From JBOHBN01 sp050698355 (GTDB lineage Bacteria; Actinomycetota; Actinomycetes; Streptosporangiales; WHST01), in contig JBOHBN010000251.1 of NCBI GenBank assembly GCA_050698355.1, positions 1 to 17,388 on the forward strand: 17,388 nucleotides of DNA. The letters are read 5' to 3'. Under the pieces are notes generated by a model. The model was not told the origin of the DNA. It saw only the letters and a program-made list of their open reading frames with translations, and searched no databases. Made by a program: the position numbers and the translations under genes. Each line of letters begins with the position of its first letter. The first letter of the stretch is position 1. Of the stretch, positions 7,348 through 13,949 are shown in pieces.

Positions 7348-8754
7348 TCACTCGGCGCGCAGGGCGCCGAGCACCCGGTCCACAGCCTGGCGCGCGGTCG
7401 CGATGCAGGCGGGGATGCCCACGCCGTCGTACGCCGCACCGCACACCGCGAGCCCGGGCTGGGTTGCGACCGATGTTCGGATGCGGTCGACCCGATCCAG
7501 GTGCCCGATCCCGTACTGCGGCAACGCGCCGCCCCACCGGGTGAGCCGCGCCTCGACCGGCTTGGCCGCGACCCCGACCGCGGCGGCGAGCTCCTCGTAC
7601 GCGACCGCGACCAGGTCGGCGTCGTCCGCCTGCAGCCGGCGCTCCTCGCCGAAACGCCCGAGCGAGCACCGCACGATGACCAGGTCGCCGGCGGGCACGT
7701 GCGGCCACTTGGTGGTGTAGAACGTCACCGCCTTGACGAGCAGCCCCTCGGGCGCGGAGACGAGCAGCCCGCTCCCCGTGGGCGGGCTCGGGAACGCCGT
7801 ACTCGGGTACGCGAGCGTCGCGATCGCCATGCTGGCGTAGTCGATGCCGGCGAGGTCGGCCGACGCCTGCTCCGCGACGCCGGCGAGGAGGCGCGACGCC
7901 GGGCGGGCGGGCACCGCGAGCACGACCGCGTCCGCGTGCACGACCTCCGGCGCCCGCGTCGGGCCAACGGTGAGCGCCCACCGACCATCGACCCTGCGCA
8001 GCTCGCGCACCATCGCACCGGTGCGGACGCGCGCGTCCGCCCGGTCGGCCAGCACGCCGGGCAGCGTGCCCATGCCCGTACGGACGGTCTGGAACACCGG
8101 CCCAGCCTGGGCTCCTCCGGCGCCGCGCGCGTCCCGGGCCGCGGCGCCGAGCACGCCCTCCCGCCGGAGCCCGGGAGCGAGCTGCGGCAGCGTCGCCAGC
8201 AACGACAGGCCGTCGGCGCGCCCCGCGTACACCCCGCCGAGCAGCGGCTCGACCAGCCGGTCGACGACCTCGCGTCCCATCCGGGCGGCGACGTACGGGC
8301 CGACCGCGACGTCGTCGACCAGCGGCTCGGCCGGCAGGCGCTCCTCGGCCTCGACGCGGGCGAGGCCGTCCGCGGAGAGCAGCCCGGACTCGCGCAGTGC
8401 CTGCAGATCACCCGGCACTCCCATGACCTGGCCGCGCGGGATCGGGTGCAGCGCTCCCCCGGCGAGGATCGCGGCCGAGGCAGCGCCCGGTGTCACCAGC
8501 TCGCCGCCGAGCCCGACCGACCTCGCCAGCGCGACTCCCTCGGGCCTGCGGGCGAGCATGGACTCGGCGCCCTCGTCCACGGGGACCCCGGCGACCTCGG
8601 ACACGCGCAGCTTGCCGCCGACCCGGTTGGCGCCCTCCAGGACGGTGACGTCCACGCGACCGGTCTCGCCGAGGAACCACGCCGCCGCGAGACCGGCGAC
8701 GCCTCCGCCCACCACGACCACGTGCTGGCGCTGGGAGCTCCCAGGTGCGGTCAT
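7348..8754 (-). CDS. hemG: Coproporphyrinogen III oxidase CgoX (protoporphyrinogen oxidase HemG/HemY family)
   Basis: A 468-residue FAD enzyme. In actinobacteria this family oxidises coproporphyrinogen III to coproporphyrin III with oxygen. The N-terminal Rossmann motif is VVVVGGGVAGLAAAWFL (residues 12-28). It is followed by VTVLEGANRVGGKLR, which binds the FAD ribose, and GVPVDEGAESML, typical of protoporphyrinogen oxidases. The C-terminal GAAYDGVGIPACIATA is the closing FAD motif. Its ATG overlaps the hemE stop in an ATGA, which indicates translational coupling. The family was named protoporphyrinogen oxidase; the coproporphyrin assignment follows from the presence of hemQ, not from residues seen here. 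Confidence 0.93.
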   Translation of the reverse strand: MTAPGSSQRQHVVVVGGGVAGLAAAWFLGETGRVDVTVLEGANRVGGKLRVSEVAGVPVDEGAESMLARRPEGVALARSVGLGGELVTPGAASAAILAGGALHPIPRGQVMGVPGDLQALRESGLLSADGLARVEAEERLPAEPLVDDVAVGPYVAARMGREVVDRLVEPLLGGVYAGRADGLSLLATLPQLAPGLRREGVLGAAARDARGAGGAQAGPVFQTVRTGMGTLPGVLADRADARVRTGAMVRELRRVDGRWALTVGPTRAPEVVHADAVVLAVPARPASRLLAGVAEQASADLAGIDYASMAIATLAYPSTAFPSPPTGSGLLVSAPEGLLVKAVTFYTTKWPHVPAGDLVIVRCSLGRFGEERRLQADDADLVAVAYEELAAAVGVAAKPVEARLTRWGGALPQYGIGHLDRVDRIRTSVATQPGLAVCGAAYDGVGIPACIATARQAVDRVLGALRAE

Positions 8755-9782
8755 CGCTCAGACTCGGCGTGCACCAGCTCGACGAGCCGGGTGAGCACGT
8801 CCGGGTCGGTGGACGGCAGCACCCCGTGGCCCAGGTTGAAGATGTGCCCAGCGGTGGCCTGCGCTCGTACGAGCACGTCGCGTGCACGGTCGGCGACCAG
8901 CTTCCACGGGCCGAGGCAGGCGGCCGGGTCGAGGTTGCCCTGCAGAATTGTGCCCGGCCGCACCCGTGCGGCCGCGTCGTCGAGCGGCACCCGCCAGTCC
9001 ACGCCCACCACGCCGGCACCTGCCCGCGACATCGGCTCGAGCAGCTCACCGGTGCCGACACCGAAGTGCACCCGCGGCACGCTCGCGGGCAGGGCGTCGA
9101 ACACCGCGCGGGTGTGCGGCAGCGCGTACTCCTCGTAGTCCTGCCGGGACAGCGCACCCGCCCACGAGTCGAACAGCTGCACGGCCGACGCGCCCGCCTC
9201 GACCTGAGTGCGCAGGAAGGTCGCCACCATGGCGGCCAGCCGGCCGAGCAGCGCGTGCCAGGTGTCGGGCTCGGCGTACATCAACGCGCGGGTGCGCTCG
9301 TGGTGCCGGGACGGGCCGCCCTCGACGAGGTACGACGCCAGCGTGAACGGCGCGCCTGCGAAGCCCACCAGCGGGGTCGCGCCGAGCTCGCCGACCACCG
9401 CGCGTACCGCTGCGGAGAGGAAGTCGAGGGCGTCGGGCGCCAGCTCCGGCAGCGCGCCGACCTGCGCGGCCGAGCGCACCGGCTCGTCCAGCACGGGCCC
9501 CACGCCGGGCCGCAGCTCGACGTCGACCCCCGCCGCCCGCAGCGGCACCACGATGTCGCTGAACAGCACGGCCGCGTCGACCCCGTACCTGCGCACCGGC
9601 TGCATGGTGATCTCGGTCACCAGCTCCGGCCGCCGGCACGCTTCGAGCATCGGCACGCCCTCGCGTGCTCGCCGGTACTCGGGGAGGGCGCGCCCAGCCT
9701 GCCGCATGAACCAGACCGGTGTGTACGAGGTGGGCTCGCCGCGGCAGGCGCGCAGGAACGGCGAGTCGTCCACGGCGGTCAC
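8751..9782 (-). CDS. hemE: Uroporphyrinogen III decarboxylase
   Basis: HemE removes four carboxyl groups from uroporphyrinogen III to give coproporphyrinogen III in the cytoplasm. Diagnostic sequences are TPVWFMRQAGRALPEYR near the N-terminus, which holds the substrate-binding Arg cluster, and VGFAGAPFTLASYL, the second family signature. The catalytic Asp region VLFSDIVVPL is also present. I chose the GTG at 9782 (MTAVDDSPFLRACRG, 343 residues) because homologues start a few residues before SPFL. A TTG at 9857 would add 25 atypical residues, and a GTG at 9773 is also possible. No Shine-Dalgarno is clear; a CCAGC-GAT-GCTGG hairpin (9783-9795) abuts the start. First gene of the hemE-hemG-hemQ operon; ferrochelatase is not in the window. 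Confidence 0.92.
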   Translation of the reverse strand: MTAVDDSPFLRACRGEPTSYTPVWFMRQAGRALPEYRRAREGVPMLEACRRPELVTEITMQPVRRYGVDAAVLFSDIVVPLRAAGVDVELRPGVGPVLDEPVRSAAQVGALPELAPDALDFLSAAVRAVVGELGATPLVGFAGAPFTLASYLVEGGPSRHHERTRALMYAEPDTWHALLGRLAAMVATFLRTQVEAGASAVQLFDSWAGALSRQDYEEYALPHTRAVFDALPASVPRVHFGVGTGELLEPMSRAGAGVVGVDWRVPLDDAAARVRPGTILQGNLDPAACLGPWKLVADRARDVLVRAQATAGHIFNLGHGVLPSTDPDVLTRLVELVHAESER

Positions 9783-9915
9783 CCAGCGATGCTGGCACAC
9801 GCCACGTCCCGCGACACGCCGGGGCAGCTTCCACCGCGTCGGCGTCCTGGTCTGCAACCGTCGAAGTGCAGGAGGCCCTCTGACGACAAGCTGAGCCGAT
9901 GGGAGGTCAGGCGCT

Positions 9916-10098
9916 ATGCACGACGCCGAGCGCTACTGCCCGTCGTGTGCCGCGGTTGTCGCGTTCGAGCAGCCGCCGTGCCCCGACGGCCACGACGAGT
10001 GCCCCGAGCTGGCATGCACGCTGTGCGGCACCGCGGTGTTCGCGGGGGTTGCCGTACCCCTCGATCCGACCCCGGTTGAGGAGCACTACGCCGCATGA
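9916..10098 (+). CDS. Small zinc-ribbon protein of unknown function
   Basis: A 60-residue acidic protein beginning MHDAERYCPSCAAVV. It has two probable zinc knuckles: CPSC at residues 8-11, and CTLC at 34-37 within ELACTLCGTAV, with further Cys/His at PCPDGHDECP between them. This suggests one or two small zinc-ribbon modules; no enzyme domain fits in the length. GGGAGG (9901-9906) lies nine bases before the ATG, a good ribosome-binding site. It is divergent from hemE. Its stop codon overlaps the next possible start in an ATGA. I do not recognise a named family. Confidence 0.75.
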   Translation: MHDAERYCPSCAAVVAFEQPPCPDGHDECPELACTLCGTAVFAGVAVPLDPTPVEEHYAA

Positions 10099-10208
10099 CC
10101 GTACGTCCCGGCGACCTCCACCGCTCCGCTCCTCGCTCCGTTGACATGTCCGTTGCCGCGGCGCGAACGATGACCGCTGCGATGCTCACGCTGGAGACCG
10201 CCTCATGA
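10095..10208 (+). CDS. Possible 37-residue ORF linking the zinc-ribbon and DUF3000 genes
   Basis: An ATG at 10095 overlaps the zinc-ribbon stop (ATGA) and runs 37 codons to a TGA at 10206, which in turn overlaps the ATG at 10205 (ATGA). The peptide starts MTVRPGDLHRSAPRSVD and resembles nothing I know. GAGGAG lies 11 bases upstream. Double overlap of this kind suggests translational coupling. However, codon usage is only weakly coding-like, and the segment could be plain spacer containing a promoter for DUF3000. Confidence 0.3.
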   Translation: MTVRPGDLHRSAPRSVDMSVAAARTMTAAMLTLETAS

Positions 10209-10267
10209 CCGTACGTCCAGTATCCGTGTCCGGCGCGCCACGCGAGCGCGAACCTGGCGACGCGGCT

Positions 10268-10273
10268 TACGCT
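10268..10273 (+). promoter_or_regulatory. -10 hexamer TACGCT for the DUF3000 gene
   Basis: TACGCT fits TANNNT and ends exactly six bases before the ATG at 10280, the same geometry as at primC. It would give a leaderless transcript and supports the shorter DUF3000 start. The -35 region is not recognisable. Confidence 0.45.
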
Positions 10274-10279
10274 GCACAC

Positions 10280-10846
10280 ATGGAACCGAGCGCGCAGACC
10301 GCACCGCGCGAGTTCCGCCAAGCGCTGGTCAGCCTCCGGGCCACGCCACTCCGGCCCGAGGTGCAGTTGGAGGAGATGCCCGCGCCGAGGAAGCTCGCCC
10401 CCTACGCGTTCGCCTACGCCGCGGACGTCGTTACCGGCGACGACGAGCTCGCGACGGGACGCTTCGTCGTCCTGCACGACCCCGAGGAGCCGGAGGCCTG
10501 GCGCAGCACGTTCCGGGTGGTGTCGTTCGTCCGCGCCGAGGTCGACCCGGAGACAGTGTCCGACAGCCTGCTGCCCGCGGTCGGGTGGAGCTGGCTCACC
10601 GACGCGCTCGCCAGCCGCAAGGCGCCGTACGAGGCCGCGAGCGGCACCGTAACCCGGCTCGCGGAAGAGTCGTTCGGGCTCGACCGCCCGCCGGCGGCCA
10701 AGGTCGAGATCCGCGCGTCGTGGAGTCCGCAGGACGCGGGCCTCGGCGCGCACTTACTCGCCTGGGGCGACCTGCTCTGCCAGGCGGCCGGGCTACCACC
10801 CATGCCGCCGGGCGTGGCTACGCTCAGTGGCCGCGCTCGCCGTTGA
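10280..10846 (+). CDS. DUF3000 family protein
   Basis: A 188-residue cytoplasmic protein of the actinobacterial DUF3000 family. Typical sequence includes LRPEVQLEEMPAPRKLAPYAFAYAADV, GRFVVLHDPEEPEAW, VGWSWLTDAL and a C-terminal AHLLAWGDLLCQAAGLPPMPPG. No catalytic motif is evident and the function is unknown. The family characteristically sits beside hemE in actinobacteria, as here. Two starts compete. The ATG at 10280 matches the family N-terminus and has a -10 hexamer six bases upstream. The ATG at 10205 has GGAG eight bases upstream and overlaps the preceding small ORF, but adds 25 Arg/Pro-rich residues. In mycobacteria the next gene is an RNase D-like nuclease; here an unrelated island follows. 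The last 14 bases lie in a duplicated segment. Confidence 0.85.
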   Translation: MEPSAQTAPREFRQALVSLRATPLRPEVQLEEMPAPRKLAPYAFAYAADVVTGDDELATGRFVVLHDPEEPEAWRSTFRVVSFVRAEVDPETVSDSLLPAVGWSWLTDALASRKAPYEAASGTVTRLAEESFGLDRPPAAKVEIRASWSPQDAGLGAHLLAWGDLLCQAAGLPPMPPGVATLSGRARR

Positions 10847-10953
10847 CCAGGGCAGCCAAGACACCGCCTGGCGAACGGCTGCCGGACAAACTCACAATCA
10901 CGCGCTGCGCTCGCCGTTGACGAGCGCGGCGAAGCGGCTGGCGAACGGCTGCC
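10833..10953. repeat. Imperfect direct repeat: duplicated amidotransferase tail over the DUF3000 stop
   Basis: Copy A (10833-10883) and copy B (10907-10953) share GCGCTCGCCGTTGAC at one end and CTGGCGAACGGCTGCC at the other, with a 4-bp length difference between. Copy B encodes the C-terminus of the minus-strand amidotransferase (WQPFASRFAALVNGERSA). Copy A contains the DUF3000 stop codon, and read on the minus strand it yields a frame-shifted relic ending ALVNGERGH. This looks like a partial 3' duplication at the junction of the two genes. Confidence 0.75.
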
Positions 10954-11617
10954 AGGTGCGCCGTAGCTCGCCCTCTGCCACCTCGATGGCGCGCACCGCG
11001 GCGCCGAAGTCGCGACCCGCCGTGCCGGGCCCGGGCTCGCTCTCCTTCGCCCACCCCGAGACCTGCGCGGCGCCTACCTCCGGGTGGAACTGCACGCCCC
11101 ACGCGGTCTGCCCCAGCCGGTACGCCTGCGGCCACCCCTCCGCGCCCGCCGCGAGAGGCACGGCACCATCGGGCAACCGGCTCACGACGTCGTCGTTCCA
11201 GTGCACCGACCGCACCGGGGGCACGAGCGCGCCGAACAGGGGGTCGTCGCTCGCCTCCGGCCCCAGTCCGACGTCGCGCAACCCCATCTGCTTGCCATCC
11301 GGATTGCGGATCACCTCTCCCCCGCATGCCACCGTCAGCAGCTGATGGCCGAGGCAGATCCCCATGGTCGGCCTGCCCTCGGACACGTACGCCGACAGCA
11401 GCCGCTTGGTGCCTGCGAGCCACGGGTAGTCCGCGTCGTCGTACGCACCCATCGGCCCGCCGAGCACGACGAGCGCGTTCCTGTCCGGGATGTCAGGCAC
11501 CACATCGCCCGCGTACGGACGCGCGACGTCAACTTCGACCCCGGCCTGCTCGAACCACTCGTCGAACAGTGCCAGCGGGCCACCCGAGCCGTGCTCGATC
11601 ACCAGTACCTTGCCCAT
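10898..11617 (-). CDS. Class I glutamine amidotransferase-like protein (GATase1 fold), paralogue 1
   Basis: A 239-residue stand-alone glutaminase-fold protein resembling the amidotransferase part of GMP synthase and the GGP/YfeJ group, some of which hydrolyse gamma-glutamyl bonds. The catalytic triad is visible: Cys88 in GICLGHQLL, with His178 and Glu180 in WGVQFHPEV. GGPMGAYDDADYPWL forms the oxyanion strand region. No synthetase domain is fused or adjacent, so hydrolysis of a gamma-glutamyl compound is a plausible role; this is inference. The start at 11617 (MGKVLVIEHG) matches the fold's first strand, while an in-frame reading from 11680 adds unrelated residues. A TAGGCT hexamer (11627-11632) lies just upstream. 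It is divergent from tmm and paralogous to the protein at 13257-13946. Confidence 0.87.
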   Translation of the reverse strand: MGKVLVIEHGSGGPLALFDEWFEQAGVEVDVARPYAGDVVPDIPDRNALVVLGGPMGAYDDADYPWLAGTKRLLSAYVSEGRPTMGICLGHQLLTVACGGEVIRNPDGKQMGLRDVGLGPEASDDPLFGALVPPVRSVHWNDDVVSRLPDGAVPLAAGAEGWPQAYRLGQTAWGVQFHPEVGAAQVSGWAKESEPGPGTAGRDFGAAVRAIEVAEGELRRTWQPFASRFAALVNGERSA

Positions 11618-11650
11618 GGCCCCCGAGCCTAAGGCGTGTGCGCCGCGATC

Positions 11651-11680
11651 TGGACACGGCTTCCGGCATTCCATTAGCAT
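11651..11680 (+). promoter_or_regulatory. Candidate tmm promoter, TGGACA-18-TAGCAT
   Basis: TGGACA (11651-11656) and TAGCAT (11675-11680) are separated by 18 bp and would start transcription near 11687, leaving a leader of about 65 bases before the GTG at 11754. It is the best pair I can see in the 136-bp divergent region. Its -10 overlaps one arm of the inverted repeat at 11674-11710. Confidence 0.4.
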
Positions 11681-11717
11681 CCACCAACAGTGGACAAAGT
11701 CTCATGCTAAGGAGCAT
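11674..11717 (+). promoter_or_regulatory. Overlapping inverted repeats upstream of tmm
   Basis: TTAGCAT (11674-11680) is the exact complement of ATGCTAA (11704-11710). The ATGCT in the second arm also pairs with AGCAT at 11713-11717 across AAGG. A smaller CCAC-CAACA-GTGG (11681-11693) lies between. This may be a regulator-binding site covering the promoter, or a leader able to form alternative hairpins. Confidence 0.45.
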
Positions 11718-11753
11718 CGGGCTCACGCACAGGATGCAACACAGGAGGATGAT

Positions 11754-13097
11754 GTGGCGTCACGTGTTGCTGTCATCGGCGCGGGACCCAGCGGCCTCGC
11801 TCAATTGCACTCCTTCGAGGAGGCTCGCAGGCAGGGTAGTTCCGTACCGGAAGTCGTGTGCTTCGAGAAGCAAAGCGACTGGGGCGGACTTTGGAACTAC
11901 ACCTGGCGCACCGGCCTCGATGAGCACGGCGGGCCCGTGCACGGGAGCATGTACCGCTACCTGTGGTCGAACGGCCCGAAAGAGTGCCTGGAGTTCGCCG
12001 ACTACACGTTCGACGAGCACTTCGGCAAACCCATACCATCCTTCCCGCCGCGCGAGGTGCTGTACGACTACGTCCTCGGCCGGGCGAGAAGGAACAACGT
12101 CCGACGGTTCATACAGTTCAACACGGCTGTGCGATGGGTCAGTTACGCCGAGGACGGGAGATTCGAGCTGATCGTCGAGTCGCTCGACGACGGTCGCACC
12201 AGAACCGAACAGTTCGACTACGTCATCGTCGGCACGGGACACTTCTCCACGCCGAACGTCCCCGCCTACGAAGGATTTGCCCGGTTTCCAGGCAGAGTGC
12301 TGCACTCGCACGACTTCCGCGACGCGCGAGAGTTCGAGGGCAAGGACCTGCTCGTCATGGGCAGCAGCTACTCGGCCGAGGACATCGCCCTGCAAGCCAA
12401 GAAGTACGGTGCGTCGTCCGTGACGATCTCCTACCGCTCGGCGGCGATGGGCTTTCCGTGGCCGGAGGGCATCGACGAAGTACCCCTGCTGAAGAAGATG
12501 GAGGGCCGCACCGCGCACTTCACCGACGGGACCGCCCGACAGATCGATGCGATCGTGCTGTGCACCGGTTACCAGCACGCTCTGACGTTCGTCGAGGACA
12601 GCCTGCGGCTGCGCACCGCGAACGTGCTGTACCCACCGAACCTGTACAAGGGCGTGTTCTGGCTGGGCGATCCGCGAATGATGTATCTGGGGATGCAAGA
12701 CCAGTACTACACCTTCACGCTTTTCGACGCCGAGGCCTGGTATGCGCGCGACTACGTGCTCGGCCGGCTCGAGCTACCGTCGCGCGAAGCCATGACGGAC
12801 GACGTCGATACCTGGCGTGCCCGGCTGGAGGAGCTGGCCGACCCCTTCGAGGAGATCGACTTCCAGGCCGATCACATCGCCGACCTGCTCCGCGATGTCG
12901 ACTACCCAACGTTCGATCTGGACCTCACCCGGGCGCATTTCAAGCAGTGGGAGCACGACAAGCAGGCGAGCATCGTCGGGTACCGCGATCGCGGTTTCAC
13001 CTCACCGTGCACGCGCAGCGAGGCACCGTCCCACCACACGCCATGGTGGGATGCGATGGACGACTCGATGGCGGCGTTCCTCGGCGACGGAAGGTGA
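11754..13097 (+). CDS. tmm: Trimethylamine monooxygenase (flavin-containing monooxygenase, Tmm)
   Basis: A 447-residue FAD/NADPH enzyme that oxidises trimethylamine to trimethylamine N-oxide using oxygen. Order of motifs: FAD-binding GAGPSGLAQL (9-18); WNYTWRTGLDE (47-57) and the adjoining MYRYLWSNGPKECLEFADYT (66-85), almost as in characterised bacterial Tmm; FMO signature FxGxxxHxxxF (Phe178-Phe188); NADPH-binding GSSYSAED (203-210); CTGY; and the Tmm-like end HHTPWWDAMDDS. Length agrees with the family (about 450). The GTG start follows AGGAGG (11743-11748) by five bases. An upstream in-frame ATG at 11490 would run antisense through the amidotransferase gene. It is divergent from one amidotransferase gene and convergent with its paralogue. 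Indole and other small amines are alternative substrates of the family. Confidence 0.93.
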   Translation: MASRVAVIGAGPSGLAQLHSFEEARRQGSSVPEVVCFEKQSDWGGLWNYTWRTGLDEHGGPVHGSMYRYLWSNGPKECLEFADYTFDEHFGKPIPSFPPREVLYDYVLGRARRNNVRRFIQFNTAVRWVSYAEDGRFELIVESLDDGRTRTEQFDYVIVGTGHFSTPNVPAYEGFARFPGRVLHSHDFRDAREFEGKDLLVMGSSYSAEDIALQAKKYGASSVTISYRSAAMGFPWPEGIDEVPLLKKMEGRTAHFTDGTARQIDAIVLCTGYQHALTFVEDSLRLRTANVLYPPNLYKGVFWLGDPRMMYLGMQDQYYTFTLFDAEAWYARDYVLGRLELPSREAMTDDVDTWRARLEELADPFEEIDFQADHIADLLRDVDYPTFDLDLTRAHFKQWEHDKQASIVGYRDRGFTSPCTRSEAPSHHTPWWDAMDDSMAAFLGDGR

Positions 13098-13260
13098 CTA
13101 GGCGTGTCTGGCAATGACTGTCCGGCTCGCGCCTTCCCGCATCGCCGCTGGCTGCGTTGTCCTCCTCCCAAGTGCTCCAGTACGAGGTCGTCGTCCGCCT
13201 TGCCAGCGACGCGCGGATGAGCCGCTCGCTTCTCGAACGCCATCACCACACACACCCTAG
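13098..13260. mobile_element. MITE-like 155-bp foldback element flanked by CTAG direct repeats
   Basis: Direct repeats CTAG at 13098-13101 and 13257-13260 flank a 155-bp segment. Its ends GCGTGTCTGGCAATG and GGTGTGTGTGGTGATG (opposite strand) form imperfect terminal inverted repeats with one gap. Inner segments also pair: CGGCTC (13123-13128) with GAGCCG (13219-13224), and CGCTGGC (13146-13152) with GCCAGCG (13202-13208). It fills exactly the gap between the convergent tmm and amidotransferase stops. There is no transposase, so mobilisation would depend on another element; CTAG matches the YTAR target preference known for IS5-type elements. Confidence 0.55.
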
Positions 13261-13946
13261 GCGACGGTAAGGATCCCCGCCCGCTCGAGCACGCGGTCGG
13301 TCAAGGCGTGGGCGCGCCTCGCCGCCTCCGTTGTGCGCGCCCGCGTCTCCGCCGTCAACGCCTCGTAGCCGAGCCCGACCTCGGCCAGCGAGTCACGGTA
13401 ATGCCTCGCCCAGATTTCGGCGCTGTCCGGCGTGGCCTCGGGGTGAAACTGCACCCCGAGGTGCCGACCGTAGGTGAAGGCCTGCGTAGCGACCGGGGTG
13501 CGGGCGATCTGCGCGCTTCCGGGCGGTGCACTCATCACGTCCAGGTGCCATACCAGCCACGGGCCAGGCTCGACCAGGCGCGAGTCGCTCGTCTCGACGG
13601 TGATCCACCCGATCTCGGGCCCGCGCGCGGCGCGGCGTACCTGCCCACCGAGCACGCGGGAGAGCAACTGGGCGCCGAAGCAGATGCCGAACACCGGGAC
13701 GTCGGCAGCCACCGCGGCGGACAGCAGCCGCCGCTCCCCCGCCAGGTAGGGCACAGCGTCGTCATAGGCGGAGTCGTCGGAACCCAACGGCACGATCAGG
13801 TCGAAGCCGCGCGGGTCGGGCAACACATCGCCGCGGGCACGTACGACGGTCACATCCGCTCCGCGGTCCGCGCAGCGGTCACCGACATACCCGGGCGGGC
13901 AGTCCTCCTGATGCTGGATGAACAGCGCGCGCCAGGACCCGGTCAT
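13257..13946 (-). CDS. Class I glutamine amidotransferase-like protein (GATase1 fold), paralogue 2
   Basis: A 229-residue stand-alone GATase1-fold protein. The triad is Cys89 in GICFGAQLL, with His168 and Glu170 in LGVQFHPEA. SAYDDAVPYLAGERRLLSA closely parallels GAYDDADYPWLAGTKRLLSA of the protein at 10898-11617, so the two are paralogues within one island. GGAG lies seven bases before the ATG, and the start is three bases after the stop of the flavoenzyme gene, so the two are probably co-translated. Pairing with a D-amino-acid-oxidase-type enzyme and an APC permease resembles gamma-glutamyl-amine catabolism, where a PuuD-like hydrolase frees glutamate. The substrate is not shown by the sequence. 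Its stop codon TAG is formed inside the CTAG flanking repeat of the foldback element. Confidence 0.87.
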   Translation of the reverse strand: MTGSWRALFIQHQEDCPPGYVGDRCADRGADVTVVRARGDVLPDPRGFDLIVPLGSDDSAYDDAVPYLAGERRLLSAAVAADVPVFGICFGAQLLSRVLGGQVRRAARGPEIGWITVETSDSRLVEPGPWLVWHLDVMSAPPGSAQIARTPVATQAFTYGRHLGVQFHPEATPDSAEIWARHYRDSLAEVGLGYEALTAETRARTTEAARRAHALTDRVLERAGILTVA

Positions 13947-13949
13947 CCA

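Noticed and set aside
7300..9138. A 612-codon open frame on the plus strand
   Set aside because: It is antisense to hemG and hemE, rich in Arg/Ala/Gly, and has no recognisable domain; long antisense frames are expected in GC-rich DNA.
9783..9857. TTG start of hemE at 9857
   Set aside because: It adds 25 residues absent from HemE homologues and lacks a ribosome-binding site; GTG at 9782 or 9773 fits the family better.
11490..11753. Upstream in-frame extension of tmm
   Set aside because: The added residues run antisense through the amidotransferase start, while the GTG at 11754 has an AGGAGG and gives the standard Tmm N-terminus.
12902..13255. Minus-strand frame of 117 codons covering the tmm end and the foldback element
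   Set aside because: Half lies antisense to tmm and the other half inside an inverted-repeat element, with no domain; the element explains it better.
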